NCBI RefSeq assembly: GCF_003030345.1 | Contig: NZ_CP028158.1 | Coordinates: 1,798,001 to 1,862,000, forward strand | Length of the DNA: 64,000 bases | Direction: 5' to 3' | From: Plantactinospora sp. BC1 | GTDB taxonomy: Bacteria; Actinomycetota; Actinomycetes; Mycobacteriales; Micromonosporaceae | In this document: one piece after another, positions 33,093 to 41,944 of the stretch | Layout of the letters: every line of letters starts with the position of its first letter | How positions within the stretch are numbered: the first letter of the stretch is position 1 | Notes under the pieces: model-generated | Database searches by the model: none | What the model saw: only the letters and a program-made list of their open reading frames with translations | What the model was told of the DNA's origin: nothing | Position numbers and translations under genes: made by a program

Positions 33093-36089
33093 ATGCTGTT
33101 GGTTTCGGTGCTGGGACCGCTGCGGGTGCTGCGCGACGGCGTCCCGGTCCGGCTCGGGCCGCGACAGGTCGAGGTGCTGTCGATCCTGCTGCTCAACCGG
33201 GGTACGTCGGTGCCGGCCAACCGGATGGTGAACCTGCTCTGGGGCGACGCGGTTCCGCCCGGTGCGCCGGCCACGCTGCGCAGCCACGTGTCGCACGTAC
33301 GCCGGGCGCTCCGGGCGGACTCCCCCGGCGCCGCCGGCATCATCGGTGGCGCCGGCAACGCCTCCGGCCGGGGGTACCGGCTGGACCTGGCTCCGGAGCG
33401 GATCGACGCACACCGGTTCGAGCAGGAATACGCCCGGGCCCGGCAGCTCCTGCGGGCGAACGACACCGAGGCGACGACCCGGGCGGTGGCCGTACTGCAC
33501 GACGCCCTGGGACTCTGGCGTGGCCCGGCCTTCGCCGACGTGGCCGACCGGCCGTTCGCGCTGAACGAGGTCGCCCGACTCGACGCACTGCACCGCTCGG
33601 CCCGGCTCGCCCACGCCGAGGCGCTCGCCTCGCTCGGCCGGTACGGCGAGGTGGTCATCGAGCTCTCCGGTGTGGTGGCCGAGGAGCCGTACGACGAGGG
33701 GTTGCGCCGGCTGCTCGCCGTCGCCCTCTATGCCGAGCAGCGGGTCGACGAGGCCGCCCAGCTCTGCCGGGCCGGTCTGCTCCTGCTGCGCCAGCGCGGC
33801 ATCGACGCTCCGGGCCTCCAGGAGTTGCAGCGCCAGATCCTGCGGCGTGACGTGCCGCTGCACCGACCGCCGCACCGACGGCCGGGCAGCGCCGCCGGCA
33901 CCGCTCCGGCGGTCCGGGACCCCGCCGCGAGCGGACCGTCGCCGACCTCCGCCACCGAGCCGGCTCCGGCCGCCGGGCCAGCTCCGGCCACCGGGTCCGT
34001 TTCGCCGAATCGACCGGATCGCCGGGGCGCAGCCGGCGCAGCCGAGACCGACGGACGGGGGCCGGCCGGGTCGGTCGCGCCGCATCTGCTGCCGCCGGAC
34101 CCGGCCCGCTTCGTCGGCCGCGAGGCGGAACTCGACGACATCCGGCGCCGGCTCGACGACCTGACCGACCGGGCCGAGACCATCGTCATCACCGGGCCGC
34201 CGGGGGTGGGCAAGTCCAGCCTGGCGATCCGGGCCGGGCACGCGGTGACGGAGCGGTTTCCCGACGGCCAGTTGTACGTCAACCTGCGCGGCTTCGACCA
34301 GACCGGCTCGGCGCTCGGCCCCGGTGAGGCGATCCGGGGTTTCCTCGACGCGCTCGGCGTACCGCAGCAGCAGTTTCCGGTCACCGAGGCGGCCCAGGCC
34401 GGCCTCTACCGGGCGAGGCTGGCCGGCCGGCGGATGCTGGTGGTGCTGGACAACGCCCGCGACGCCGACCAGGTACGCCCGCTGCTCGTCGGGTCGCCGG
34501 GCTGCGCCGTACTCGTCACCAGCCGCAACCAGCTCGCCGACCTGGTCGCCGCCGAGGGAGCGCATCCGCTCGGCCTGGATCTGCTCTCCGAACCGGAGGC
34601 CCGGCGGTTGCTGGCCCGTCGCCTCGGCGACCGGCGGGTGGCCGACGAACCGGTGGCGGTGGCGGAGATCGTCAGCCGGTGCAGCCGGCTCCCGCTGGCG
34701 CTGGCGATCGTGGCCGCCCGGGCGGCCGGCAACCCGCGCTTCCCGCTCGAATCCTTCGCCGACGAGCTGCGCCACGCCGACCAGGGTCTGGACGGGTTCC
34801 GGGCGGCCAGTCCGGCCACCAACATCCGTACCGTCTTCTCCTGGTCCTACCACACCCTCAGCCCGGCGGCGGCCCGGCTGTTCCGGCTGCTCGCCCTGAC
34901 GCCCGGCCCCAGCATCACCGCGCCGGCCGCGGCGAGTCTCGCCGCCGAGCCAGTCGACCGGCTCCGACCGGTCCTCGCCGAGCTGGCCGCCGCGCACCTG
35001 GTCGCCGAGGTGGCCCCCGGCCGGTACGCCTGGCACGACCTGCTGCGGGCGTACGCCGTCGAGCTGGCCGGCGGCGACCCGGCGGAGGAACGACGGGCCG
35101 CCGAACGCCGGCTGCTCGACCACTACCTGCACACGGCCCGCGCCGCCGACCGGCTGATCTGGCCGCAGCGGGACCCGATCGCCATCGCGCCACCCGGCGA
35201 CGGGGTTACCCCCGAGCGGCTCGCCGACCAGCAGTCGGCGCTGGCCTGGTTCGCCGCCGAGCACGCCGTACTGCTGGACGTGGTGGCCCGGGCGGTCGAC
35301 ACCGGATCCGACGCCCCCGCCTGGCAACTCGCCTGGACGCTGGTGAACTTCTTCGACCATCGTGGACACTGGGACGACTGGTTGGCCACCGTCGGCCGGG
35401 TGATGCCGGCGCTCGACCGCCTCGGTGACCGGTCCGCCCAGGCGCACGCGCACCGGCTCCTCGGTGCCGCGTACGTGCGGTTGCAGCGCCACGACGACGC
35501 GCGGGCGGCGTACCGGCGGGCCCTGGACCTCTTCGGCGAACTCGGTCACACCGTCGGCGAAGCCTTTACCCACCGCAGCCTGGGCTGGCTGGCCGAACGG
35601 CAGGGCGATCCGGCGGGCGCGCTCCGCAGCGACCTGCGGGCGCTGCGGTTGTTCCAGCAGGTGGGTCACCTGGACGGGCAGGCCAGCGCGCTCAACTCGG
35701 TCGGCTGGTGTCAGGCGTTGCTGGGCCGGCACCGCGAGGCGATCGAGCACTGCGAGCAGGCGCTGCTGCTGCACCGCAAGAACGGCAACCGGGGCGGCGA
35801 GGCCAGTGCGCTGGACAGCCTCGGCTACGCCCACCACCTCCTCGGCGACCACGGCGCGGCGATCGGCTATCTGCGGCAGGCGGTCGCGCTGTGCCGGGAA
35901 CTCGGCCAGTGGACACAGGAGGCGGAATCCCTGCACCGCCTCGGTGACGCCCAGTACGCCGCCGGAGCCGTACCCGAAGCCAGGGTGGCCTGGCGGGCGG
36001 CGCTGGCCGTTCTCGACCGCCTCGGCCGTCCGGAGGCCGAGACGGTCCGGCACAAGCTCGACCGCGAACCTTTTCGGCGGGAGCCGTAG
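33093..36089 (+). CDS. AfsR-type SARP regulator with NB-ARC ATPase and TPR repeats
   Basis: This 998-aa regulator has a trans-reg-C domain (LLVSVLGPLRVLRDG, ATLRSHVSHVRRALR) at 1-100, BTAD at 105-250, and a Pro/Ala-rich linker at 255-330. An NB-ARC ATPase follows, with P-loop ITGPPGVGKSSL near 367 and the RNBS/GLPL-like SRLPLALAIVAARA near 532. C-terminal TPRs from about 770 carry the repeat pattern G-x-A-x-x-x-L/ALxxLG. This is the AfsR layout: ATP-dependent activation, often after phosphorylation. It is divergent from the smaller SARP gene. No target is evident. Confidence 0.92.
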   Translation: MLLVSVLGPLRVLRDGVPVRLGPRQVEVLSILLLNRGTSVPANRMVNLLWGDAVPPGAPATLRSHVSHVRRALRADSPGAAGIIGGAGNASGRGYRLDLAPERIDAHRFEQEYARARQLLRANDTEATTRAVAVLHDALGLWRGPAFADVADRPFALNEVARLDALHRSARLAHAEALASLGRYGEVVIELSGVVAEEPYDEGLRRLLAVALYAEQRVDEAAQLCRAGLLLLRQRGIDAPGLQELQRQILRRDVPLHRPPHRRPGSAAGTAPAVRDPAASGPSPTSATEPAPAAGPAPATGSVSPNRPDRRGAAGAAETDGRGPAGSVAPHLLPPDPARFVGREAELDDIRRRLDDLTDRAETIVITGPPGVGKSSLAIRAGHAVTERFPDGQLYVNLRGFDQTGSALGPGEAIRGFLDALGVPQQQFPVTEAAQAGLYRARLAGRRMLVVLDNARDADQVRPLLVGSPGCAVLVTSRNQLADLVAAEGAHPLGLDLLSEPEARRLLARRLGDRRVADEPVAVAEIVSRCSRLPLALAIVAARAAGNPRFPLESFADELRHADQGLDGFRAASPATNIRTVFSWSYHTLSPAAARLFRLLALTPGPSITAPAAASLAAEPVDRLRPVLAELAAAHLVAEVAPGRYAWHDLLRAYAVELAGGDPAEERRAAERRLLDHYLHTARAADRLIWPQRDPIAIAPPGDGVTPERLADQQSALAWFAAEHAVLLDVVARAVDTGSDAPAWQLAWTLVNFFDHRGHWDDWLATVGRVMPALDRLGDRSAQAHAHRLLGAAYVRLQRHDDARAAYRRALDLFGELGHTVGEAFTHRSLGWLAERQGDPAGALRSDLRALRLFQQVGHLDGQASALNSVGWCQALLGRHREAIEHCEQALLLHRKNGNRGGEASALDSLGYAHHLLGDHGAAIGYLRQAVALCRELGQWTQEAESLHRLGDAQYAAGAVPEARVAWRAALAVLDRLGRPEAETVRHKLDREPFRREP

Positions 36090-36380
36090 TCGATTCCACT
36101 GCTCAACTTGATGAGGAAAAGCATCCATTGATGTTGGTCGAAGCATTGCCGAAAAGGTTTTCGTCCGTCATGGTGTGATGTGAGATCCGCGACCGCGCAT
36201 CCGGACCGCCGGGTGCCGACAGCGCCCCGACGACGACACAGCCCGGTGACCGCCCCCATCGGACCGTCTCGTCGCCGGTGCCCGGTCGCTGCCTCCAGGA
36301 CGCCGGGGAGTGTCGAGGCAGATCTGCCACACCGTCCCGCCTCCGCCACCTCCGGCCCGGACAACGGAAGGACGAACGAG

Positions 36381-37100
36381 ATGGCAACCGAACAGAGGCG
36401 ACCACCGACGCGGTCGAGACGTCGTGGCTGGCGCATCGGCCTGGCGATCGGCGTGGTGGTGGCGACCGTCCTCGCCGCGGCCACCGTCGCACCGCCGGCC
36501 GCGTCCGCCGCCCCGCCGAACGGGACCGTACGCGTCTTCTGGCTCAAGCCCGCCGACGTGGCGTACGACCAGCGCTATCCGGACGGCATCGCCAACGTGA
36601 TGCGCGAGGCGCAACGGTACTACCGGCAGGAGCTGGGCCGGACGTTCCGGCTCAACGACCCGGTGGTCGAGGTCGTCACCGGCGACCAGCTGCGCACCTG
36701 GTACGAGAACACCCCGGCCTGCGGCGCGAAATACTGGTGGACCGTCTGCAACATGCAGGCCGAACTCAGGCGCAAGTTCGGGCTCGGCGCACCCGACAGC
36801 CGCTGGATCAACGTCGGCGAGATCAGCGCCGAGGGTGAGGGCGCCGGAGGCGGCGGCGGCAACGGCTGGGTCATCCTCAGCGGCCACGACGCCGACGGGG
36901 CGGCGGGCATCAACGGCAACATGAACCGCTGGTACGGCGGCATGGTGCACGAACTCGGCCACGCCCTGGGCCTGCCGGACTCCACCTACACCGACGGCAC
37001 ACCGATGTCGGCGTCCTTCTACAACTACCCGAACACCCACTTCAGCCAGGCGCAGAAGGACAGAATCCTCAACGGACGGTACGGCTCCTTCCTCTCCTGA
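36381..37100 (+). CDS. Small secreted zinc metalloprotease (metzincin, snapalysin-like motif)
   Basis: This 239-aa protein has a basic, long signal peptide with cleavage near residue 43 (PPAASA). The zinc site is MVHELGHALGLPD near 190-202, i.e. HExxHxxGxxD with Asp as the third ligand as in snapalysin (M7); most metzincins have His. PMSASF near 215 is a candidate Met-turn. Two Cys (CGAKYWWTVC) may form a disulfide. The overall sequence is not clearly snapalysin, so it could be another M10/M12-like branch. The start is preceded by GGAAGGACGAACG. Confidence 0.85.
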   Translation: MATEQRRPPTRSRRRGWRIGLAIGVVVATVLAAATVAPPAASAAPPNGTVRVFWLKPADVAYDQRYPDGIANVMREAQRYYRQELGRTFRLNDPVVEVVTGDQLRTWYENTPACGAKYWWTVCNMQAELRRKFGLGAPDSRWINVGEISAEGEGAGGGGGNGWVILSGHDADGAAGINGNMNRWYGGMVHELGHALGLPDSTYTDGTPMSASFYNYPNTHFSQAQKDRILNGRYGSFLS

Positions 37101-37277
37101 GAACGGCGATCGAGACGGTACGCGGGCGGTGCCGCCGCCCCGAGCGGCCGAAGCCCGACGCGCCGCTCATCGACGAGGTGAAGCCGATCCGCAGAGCCGA
37201 CGCACGTCACGAGCCCGCCCCCGGTCCGATCCCGGAGGCGGGCCCGCTCGCCAGGTCGATTCGGCTTTAATGGTCCC

Positions 37278-38543
37278 GTGCCGACGCGCCGTACCCCGAT
37301 CGTGGCGTACCTCGCCGCAGCCGCTGCCCTGGCCGCCACCGCTGCCCTCGTCGTCGCCGCGGCGCAGGCGCCCGGCTGGCTCGCCGCGCGCCGCGACGCC
37401 GCCCCGGCCGAGATCGTCCCTGGCCAGGTGCGGAACCCGTGGCTCTGGCAGGCGACCGTCGACCAACATCCGGTCGGCCCCGCCTCGGTGCTCTTCTTCA
37501 CCGCGAACACCCGCTATTTCGAGTCCACCGGTGTCGTGGTCGGCCGGGACGGCGGCTACCGGCTGCTGCCGATCAACATCGGCGAGGAGCACGGACTCCT
37601 CTCACCGGACGGCCGCTGGTATCTGCGTCCCGGCACCGGCGGCCTGCTCGACCTGCGCAGCGGCGACGAACGGCGTACCCACCCGCCGGGGTTGCGCCCG
37701 CTGGCCTGGTCTCCGGACGGCAGGTCGGTCGTCGCCACCCGGAACAACGACGACCAGGTGATCACGTACGGGCCGGACAACCGGCAGCTCAACGATCCGG
37801 CGAAGCCGGACGACCTGCTCGTCGTCGACCCGTGGAGCGGGGTGCAGCGGGTACTGCCGGTCGGCGTTTTCGCCAGCCACAGTGCGGCGGCCTGGTCGCC
37901 CGACGGCTCGGCGCTGGCGGTGACCGGCCCGGCGGACCCGGCCGCGCAACTGGCCGAGCGGGAGCGGCTGATGGTGGTCGACCCGGTCAGTGGCGCGGTG
38001 CGCTGGCGGGTCGAGTTGGGCGAGCGGCAACGGCTCGCCGGCCGGGCCGCCTGGACACCGGACGGCGGGCGAATCGCCCTGCTGACCCACGACGGCTGCA
38101 CGACCCGCTGCGCAGACATCGCCGAGACGCTGCGCCGCTCGTGGCGGATCGAGTTCCTCGACGCCGCCACCGGCCGCCCGGCAGGCGCCCCGGTCCCGGT
38201 CACCGGCTCGGCCACCGAACTCGTCTCCTGGCGCGGCACGGACCCGGTGGTGGAGCGGCAGTCGCCGGAGACGGACCACGAGAAGCGGCAGACGGCACTC
38301 GCGGCGGTCACCGCAGGCGGTGCGGAGCAGGTGCTGCTGACCGCCCCGGCCGGGGTCAGCGACCTGGAGGTACCCGGTGACCTGCTGGCCCGGGCCGCGT
38401 TCGGCGGTTCGGATCCGCGTCCGTCCCCGTTCGCCGCGCCGCCGTGGCTGATCGCCGCTTTCGCCGTGGCGCTGCTGCTCGCCGTCCTGTTGCTGCTGCG
38501 CTGGCGGCGCCGGAGCGCAGCCGCGGTGCACTCGATCGACTAG
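37278..38543 (+). CDS. Membrane-anchored beta-propeller (TolB/WD40-like) protein
   Basis: This 421-aa protein has an N-terminal hydrophobic anchor at residues 9-32, a periplasmic-type region with propeller repeats (LLSPDGRWYLRPG, LAWSPDGRSVVATRNN, AAWSPDGSALAVTG, AAWTPDGGRIALLTHDG), and a C-terminal membrane segment at about 388-410 followed by RWRRRS. WSPDG is the TolB/PD40 repeat signature. The two membrane segments place the propeller outside the cell. Binding partner unknown. It is monocistronic with a GTG start. Confidence 0.8.
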   Translation: MPTRRTPIVAYLAAAAALAATAALVVAAAQAPGWLAARRDAAPAEIVPGQVRNPWLWQATVDQHPVGPASVLFFTANTRYFESTGVVVGRDGGYRLLPINIGEEHGLLSPDGRWYLRPGTGGLLDLRSGDERRTHPPGLRPLAWSPDGRSVVATRNNDDQVITYGPDNRQLNDPAKPDDLLVVDPWSGVQRVLPVGVFASHSAAAWSPDGSALAVTGPADPAAQLAERERLMVVDPVSGAVRWRVELGERQRLAGRAAWTPDGGRIALLTHDGCTTRCADIAETLRRSWRIEFLDAATGRPAGAPVPVTGSATELVSWRGTDPVVERQSPETDHEKRQTALAAVTAGGAEQVLLTAPAGVSDLEVPGDLLARAAFGGSDPRPSPFAAPPWLIAAFAVALLLAVLLLLRWRRRSAAAVHSID

Positions 38544-39082
38544 CGCGGTGTCCTGCCGATCTTGTAGTGGTTGGCCGTTGACGATGTGCTGGCAATACGT
38601 CAAGATCCCAACGTTTAGCGAGATCGCTGATCGTCGCGTACTCCTCGCCTGTCAGCCGCACCCGATGGTCGCCCCGAAGCGCCTCGACCAGACGCTGAAA
38701 GCACGGGCGATCCTCGGTCCAGTACACGGCCGAAACATGTCATGACCAGAACTGCCCAATCCATGATCGGCAGGACAGGCCTTAGGCCACCGACTACCAC
38801 CCGACCGAAACAAAGATCACACCGAGGCGGGCGTTCCGGGTGGTACGCGAAGTCGTCGGCACGGACCGCGCGACCGACGAGCGTCGACCGGGAGGGACAG
38901 GCCACGGTCCGGCGGGTGCCGAGTCGGTAACGGCCGACGATCCCTGGGTCTGACCAGCGGGTAGGCGCGCAGTAGACCGGGCCTGACCGACCGCACTCGA
39001 TCACATGCCGCGACCGGGCAGTGACCTAGGTGTATTTGCCGCTAGGGTGGGCGCTCGTCGGTTCAACTCGAACGAGGACGCC
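38544..39082. other. Intergenic region with no supported gene
   Basis: This 539-base stretch is less GC-rich than its flanks. Open frames on the minus strand (38356-38727 and 38615-39004) lack ribosome sites, actinomycete third-position bias and recognisable motifs. It may be decayed DNA marking the left border of the WXG cassette. Confidence 0.5.
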
Positions 39083-40177
39083 GTGAGCGAGTTCTACGTC
39101 GATGTGACAGGCCTGAACGGTCTGTACAACCTGCTGCACCGGGCATCGGGGGATGCCGGCGACACCCTGCGGTATACCCAGACGCACTGCGACCTTTCGT
39201 TTCCTGATAGGGGTGTGCTGCTCGACCTGATGGGGCCGCACGAGATCGCCTACGACCAGATGACCGGCGCGCTGCAACGGCTCGGCGAGTTGTCGCAGGG
39301 AGCAGCCACCCAGGTCAATCGCGCCCAGCGGTCATACACGAGCACCGACGAGGCCGCGGCCGGCCGACTGGACCGTACCTACCCCGGGGCGAAGAACGCC
39401 GCCGAGGTCTTCGGCCTCCTCAGCCAGGGCCGGCCTGATCTGCTGCCAACTCGGTCCGCCTTCGCCACCGTCGCGGAGCCTGCGGACCATCTGGTACCGC
39501 CGGAATACGCCTCCCCCATCGAGATGTTCAAAATCAACCCGCTGTCGGATCTGATCAGTCCGGCGGCATGGCTCCGCCAGGTCAGCGTCTGGTTGTTCGA
39601 CCACGACCCGTTCGAAGGCTGGGGCCAGTTCTTCAGCGGTGACTGGGACGCGTACGTGCACTGCGGCGCCGCCTGGAGCAAGATCGGCAATGCCGCCTTC
39701 GCCATCGGCCGCAACCTGAGCGCCGGAGCCGCCGACGTCTCCACGGTGTGGCGCGGCAACGCAGCCGAAGCCGAGCAGGAGTTCCAACTCGCGCTGGCCC
39801 GCGCCGCGATGGCGCTGGAGCCCGTCTGCAACCAGTACGCCGATCTCTACCGGCAGGCGGCCGAGGCGGCCAAGAACCTGTTCTCGGCCGTCACCGGCCT
39901 CATCTCGAAGCTCCTCGACACGCTCATCATCATCAACGCTGCCGCCATAGTGGGCACCGCAGCCATCGAGACCGGCATCGGTCCGGTCATCGGCTACAGC
40001 GTGGCCGCCTACTACGCCTGGCAGGCGTACGACCTGTACAAGGAAATCTCCACCCTCTACGGCAACGCCGAGGCCATCATCAAGGCAGTGGCGGGCAGCA
40101 TCAGCGCGGTCAAGGCCCAGCTCGATGTCGCCGGGATCCCGTCACTCGCGCCGTACCATCATCCGGCCGTCAGCTAG
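39083..40177 (+). CDS. WXG-type (type VII secretion) target protein
   Basis: This 364-aa protein has two helical, WXG100-like halves. The first is about 1-105 (SEFYVDVTGLNGLYNLLHRA, GALQRLGELSQGAATQVNRA). The second is about 215-285, with VSTVWRGNAAEAEQEFQLAL holding the W-x-G turn. A hydrophobic segment at about 295-335 (TLIIINAAAIVGTAAIETGIG) follows. The start is GTG at 39083 after GAGGACGCC; the upstream frame is not coding-like. No toxin domain is seen, so it may be a structural or carrier substrate. Two small genes follow in the same direction. Confidence 0.75.
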   Translation: MSEFYVDVTGLNGLYNLLHRASGDAGDTLRYTQTHCDLSFPDRGVLLDLMGPHEIAYDQMTGALQRLGELSQGAATQVNRAQRSYTSTDEAAAGRLDRTYPGAKNAAEVFGLLSQGRPDLLPTRSAFATVAEPADHLVPPEYASPIEMFKINPLSDLISPAAWLRQVSVWLFDHDPFEGWGQFFSGDWDAYVHCGAAWSKIGNAAFAIGRNLSAGAADVSTVWRGNAAEAEQEFQLALARAAMALEPVCNQYADLYRQAAEAAKNLFSAVTGLISKLLDTLIIINAAAIVGTAAIETGIGPVIGYSVAAYYAWQAYDLYKEISTLYGNAEAIIKAVAGSISAVKAQLDVAGIPSLAPYHHPAVS

Positions 40178-40185
40178 GGAGCACC

Positions 40186-40518
40186 ATGACCGAGCCGTAC
40201 CGTGATGAGGTCGGCCAGCAGCCGCTGGCGCGCGCCGTCCTCGCGAAGCTCGCCGCGACGAGGAACGCCGATGACGCCGTCGGCTCCTTCGCCCGTGCCG
40301 TGCTCAACGGCGACGCGAGTCTGCGTACCGCAGCCGCCCACTCCTGGCACGGCCAGGCGCTCGGCCCGGCATTCGATCAAGCACTCAAGACGCTCCGCGA
40401 GCTGCCCGCAGACGAGCGTGATGCCATCGAACGCCAGGCCCAACGGATACGCGACCACGGAGACGCGGATATCGTCAACGAAGCGATCTCAGGCAACGGC
40501 ACCGAAGAGGATCAGTGA
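40186..40518 (+). CDS. Small hydrophilic protein of the WXG cassette
   Basis: This 110-aa soluble helical protein (ARAVLAKLAATRNADDAVGSF, TLRELPADERDAIERQAQRI) starts 8 bases after the WXG-type gene, behind a GGGAGCACC leader. Its stop overlaps the next start by GTGA. I do not recognise a family. The length and context are like small chaperones or partner proteins next to WXG substrates. Confidence 0.68.
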   Translation: MTEPYRDEVGQQPLARAVLAKLAATRNADDAVGSFARAVLNGDASLRTAAAHSWHGQALGPAFDQALKTLRELPADERDAIERQAQRIRDHGDADIVNEAISGNGTEEDQ

Positions 40519-40787
40519 GCACTTGGAACCGGTGGCGGCTCGCCATCCCCCTGATCGGTTTCTCTGCGCTCTTCTTTGCTGCCTCGCTGACCGGCACGGT
40601 CGTCTGGTGGTCACTCAGCACTCCGGGTGATCGCGCCGTCCGGATCGCGACTTCCGTGCTGAGCGCGGTAAGCCTCGCCGCCAGCGTCTCCATCGGTGCG
40701 ATGCGCGCCGAGGACGTACCCTGGGTGCGCATTGGCGTCGTCGCCGGCGGGCTCGCGCTCTGCTGCGGTCTCGCCGCCGTGTTCTGA
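40515..40787 (+). CDS. Small membrane protein of the WXG cassette
   Basis: This 90-aa protein has three hydrophobic segments (LIGFSALFFAASLTGTVVWW, VLSAVSLAASVSIGA, IGVVAGGLALCCGLAAVF). It overlaps the preceding gene by GTGA and is therefore coupled to it. No family is recognised. It could anchor the two upstream proteins, but this is inference. Confidence 0.65.
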   Translation: MSTWNRWRLAIPLIGFSALFFAASLTGTVVWWSLSTPGDRAVRIATSVLSAVSLAASVSIGAMRAEDVPWVRIGVVAGGLALCCGLAAVF

Positions 40788-40818
40788 GCAGACGAGGACG
40801 CCGGGTGACAACCCCAAG

Positions 40819-41020
40819 CTAACTGTCACGCCAGCGGACCCGGGTCGGGCGGAGGCCGGTGACCGCGTACTCCAGGGCAGCGTCGCGGACCGCGCCCGGG
40901 GTCACGCTGGCCAGCTCGGACCGCAGGCGACCCGATCGCCGCCGTGATCGAACTCGATTCGTTCCACCTCGGCCGGCCATGACGGCAACTCCAGCTCGTA
41001 GCCCAAACTGGGTTGAGGCC
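40819..41020 (-). pseudogene. Decayed gene, C-terminus resembling Imm1-type immunity proteins
   Basis: On the minus strand a coding-like stretch (LGYELELPSWPAEVERIEFDHGG) changes frame near 40920 and continues as LRSELASVTPGAVRDAALEYA and then TGLRPTRVRW before a TAG at 40819-40821. The ending pattern, a helix followed by TGxRPTxVxW, is like the C-terminus of Imm1-family immunity proteins. No start codon survives. It lies just past a WXG secretion cassette, where toxin/immunity genes are expected. The call rests on a short motif. Confidence 0.38.
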
Positions 41021-41263
41021 CGGTCGAGTTGAGCGACGTAGCCAGTACCTGCTGGATCTCGCCAGCGCGCATGCGTGGCGGGCGATGACGGCCAAGCCTG
41101 CGTAACGCTGCTGGAAGCCCAGAATCTCGCGCCGCAGGAGTTCCGTCACAACCCGGACGCCGGCAAACTGATCAACGAACTGCTCCGGCGCGGACGTACC
41201 GGCGCAGAGCAGCGCCTACGGGACCTGGCTACCCGGACAGCCGTTGCAGAGTGGGGAGATTCA
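41021..41263 (+). pseudogene. C-terminal remnant of an XRE-type regulator
   Basis: The phrase RRSQYLLDLASAHA in one frame and GDDGQACVTLLEAQNLAPQEF in the next, followed by NPDAGKLINELLRRGR, reproduce the C-terminal TPR-like end of actinomycete XRE regulators that usually sit directly upstream of a flavoprotein gene. The N-terminal DNA-binding domain is absent and a frameshift near 41075 separates the two pieces. The flavoprotein downstream is intact. Confidence 0.6.
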
Positions 41264-41824
41264 GTGGTGGATGTGGCGGGCAAGCGCGTGCTCTACGTCA
41301 TCGCCTGCGGTGGCCGGCCTGCCGGTGACCTCGCCCCTTTCATCGCACGTTGTCAAGAGTCGGGGTGGGACGTCTGCATGATCGCCACCCCATCGGCACT
41401 GAAGTTCATGAACACCAGCGCGCTGGCCGCACAGACCGGCCACCCCGTTCGTTCCGACTACAAGCAGCCGGACGAACCCGATGTCCTGCCGGCTGCCGAC
41501 GCCATGGTCATCGCTCCAGCCACCTTCAACACCATAAACAAGCTGGCGTACGGCAGCAGCGACACGCTGGCTCTTGGGCTCCTCAACGAGGCGATCGGCC
41601 TCGGCCTCCCGATCATCGCCGTTCCCACGGCAAACACCGCTCTTGCGCGGCACCCCGCCTTCCTCGAAGCGGTGATCCGCCTGCGCTCGTGGGGCGTGAC
41701 GATTCTTCTGGACCCCGACCTGTATCCCCTGCCCGCCCCCAACCAGGGACCGACAGCCGCCGACCTCTTCCCCTGGGAGGCCCTGCACTCGGCGGTCGCA
41801 GACCTGGCGGGTCAGCATGGCTGA
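41264..41824 (+). CDS. Flavoprotein (phosphopantothenoylcysteine decarboxylase-like)
   Basis: This 186-aa protein has the flavoprotein fold: a first strand and loop VLYVIACGGRPAGDLAPFI, MIATPSALKFMN near residue 45, and AMVIAPATFNTINKLAYG near 80-97 that binds FMN in HFCD-type enzymes. The GTG at 41264 follows GGGGAGA and gives a family-typical length; the open frame upstream is the tail of a broken regulator. Catalytic His of true PPC decarboxylases is not obvious. Substrate unknown. Confidence 0.78.
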   Translation: MVDVAGKRVLYVIACGGRPAGDLAPFIARCQESGWDVCMIATPSALKFMNTSALAAQTGHPVRSDYKQPDEPDVLPAADAMVIAPATFNTINKLAYGSSDTLALGLLNEAIGLGLPIIAVPTANTALARHPAFLEAVIRLRSWGVTILLDPDLYPLPAPNQGPTAADLFPWEALHSAVADLAGQHG

Positions 41825-41944
41825 CCACCTCTGGCTCGGCTGACGCCGCCGTGACTTCTCGAATCACTTCGGGCTGCCTCGGCTGACGTGTTCGGGACAG
41901 CTCGGCGATACCCGTCCGGCTCTCGGTTCGACGATGATGGCCCG

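Noticed and set aside
32988-36146. 1052-aa open frame on the minus strand opposite the AfsR-type gene
   Set aside because: It is antisense to a well-supported BTAD/NB-ARC/TPR protein and has no recognisable motif.
37101-37277. GCCCGCC/GGCGGGC pair as a terminator after the metzincin gene
   Set aside because: The stem is 7 bp with a loop of 17 or more bases and no T-tract.
38356-39004. Minus-strand open frames in the gap before the WXG cassette, possibly a relic
   Set aside because: No start with a ribosome site, no motif and weak codon bias; I could not support a gene or a named relic.
39083-40177. Polymorphic toxin domain at the C-terminus of the WXG-type protein
   Set aside because: The C-terminal 80 residues are hydrophobic helices and show no nuclease, deaminase or other toxin motif.
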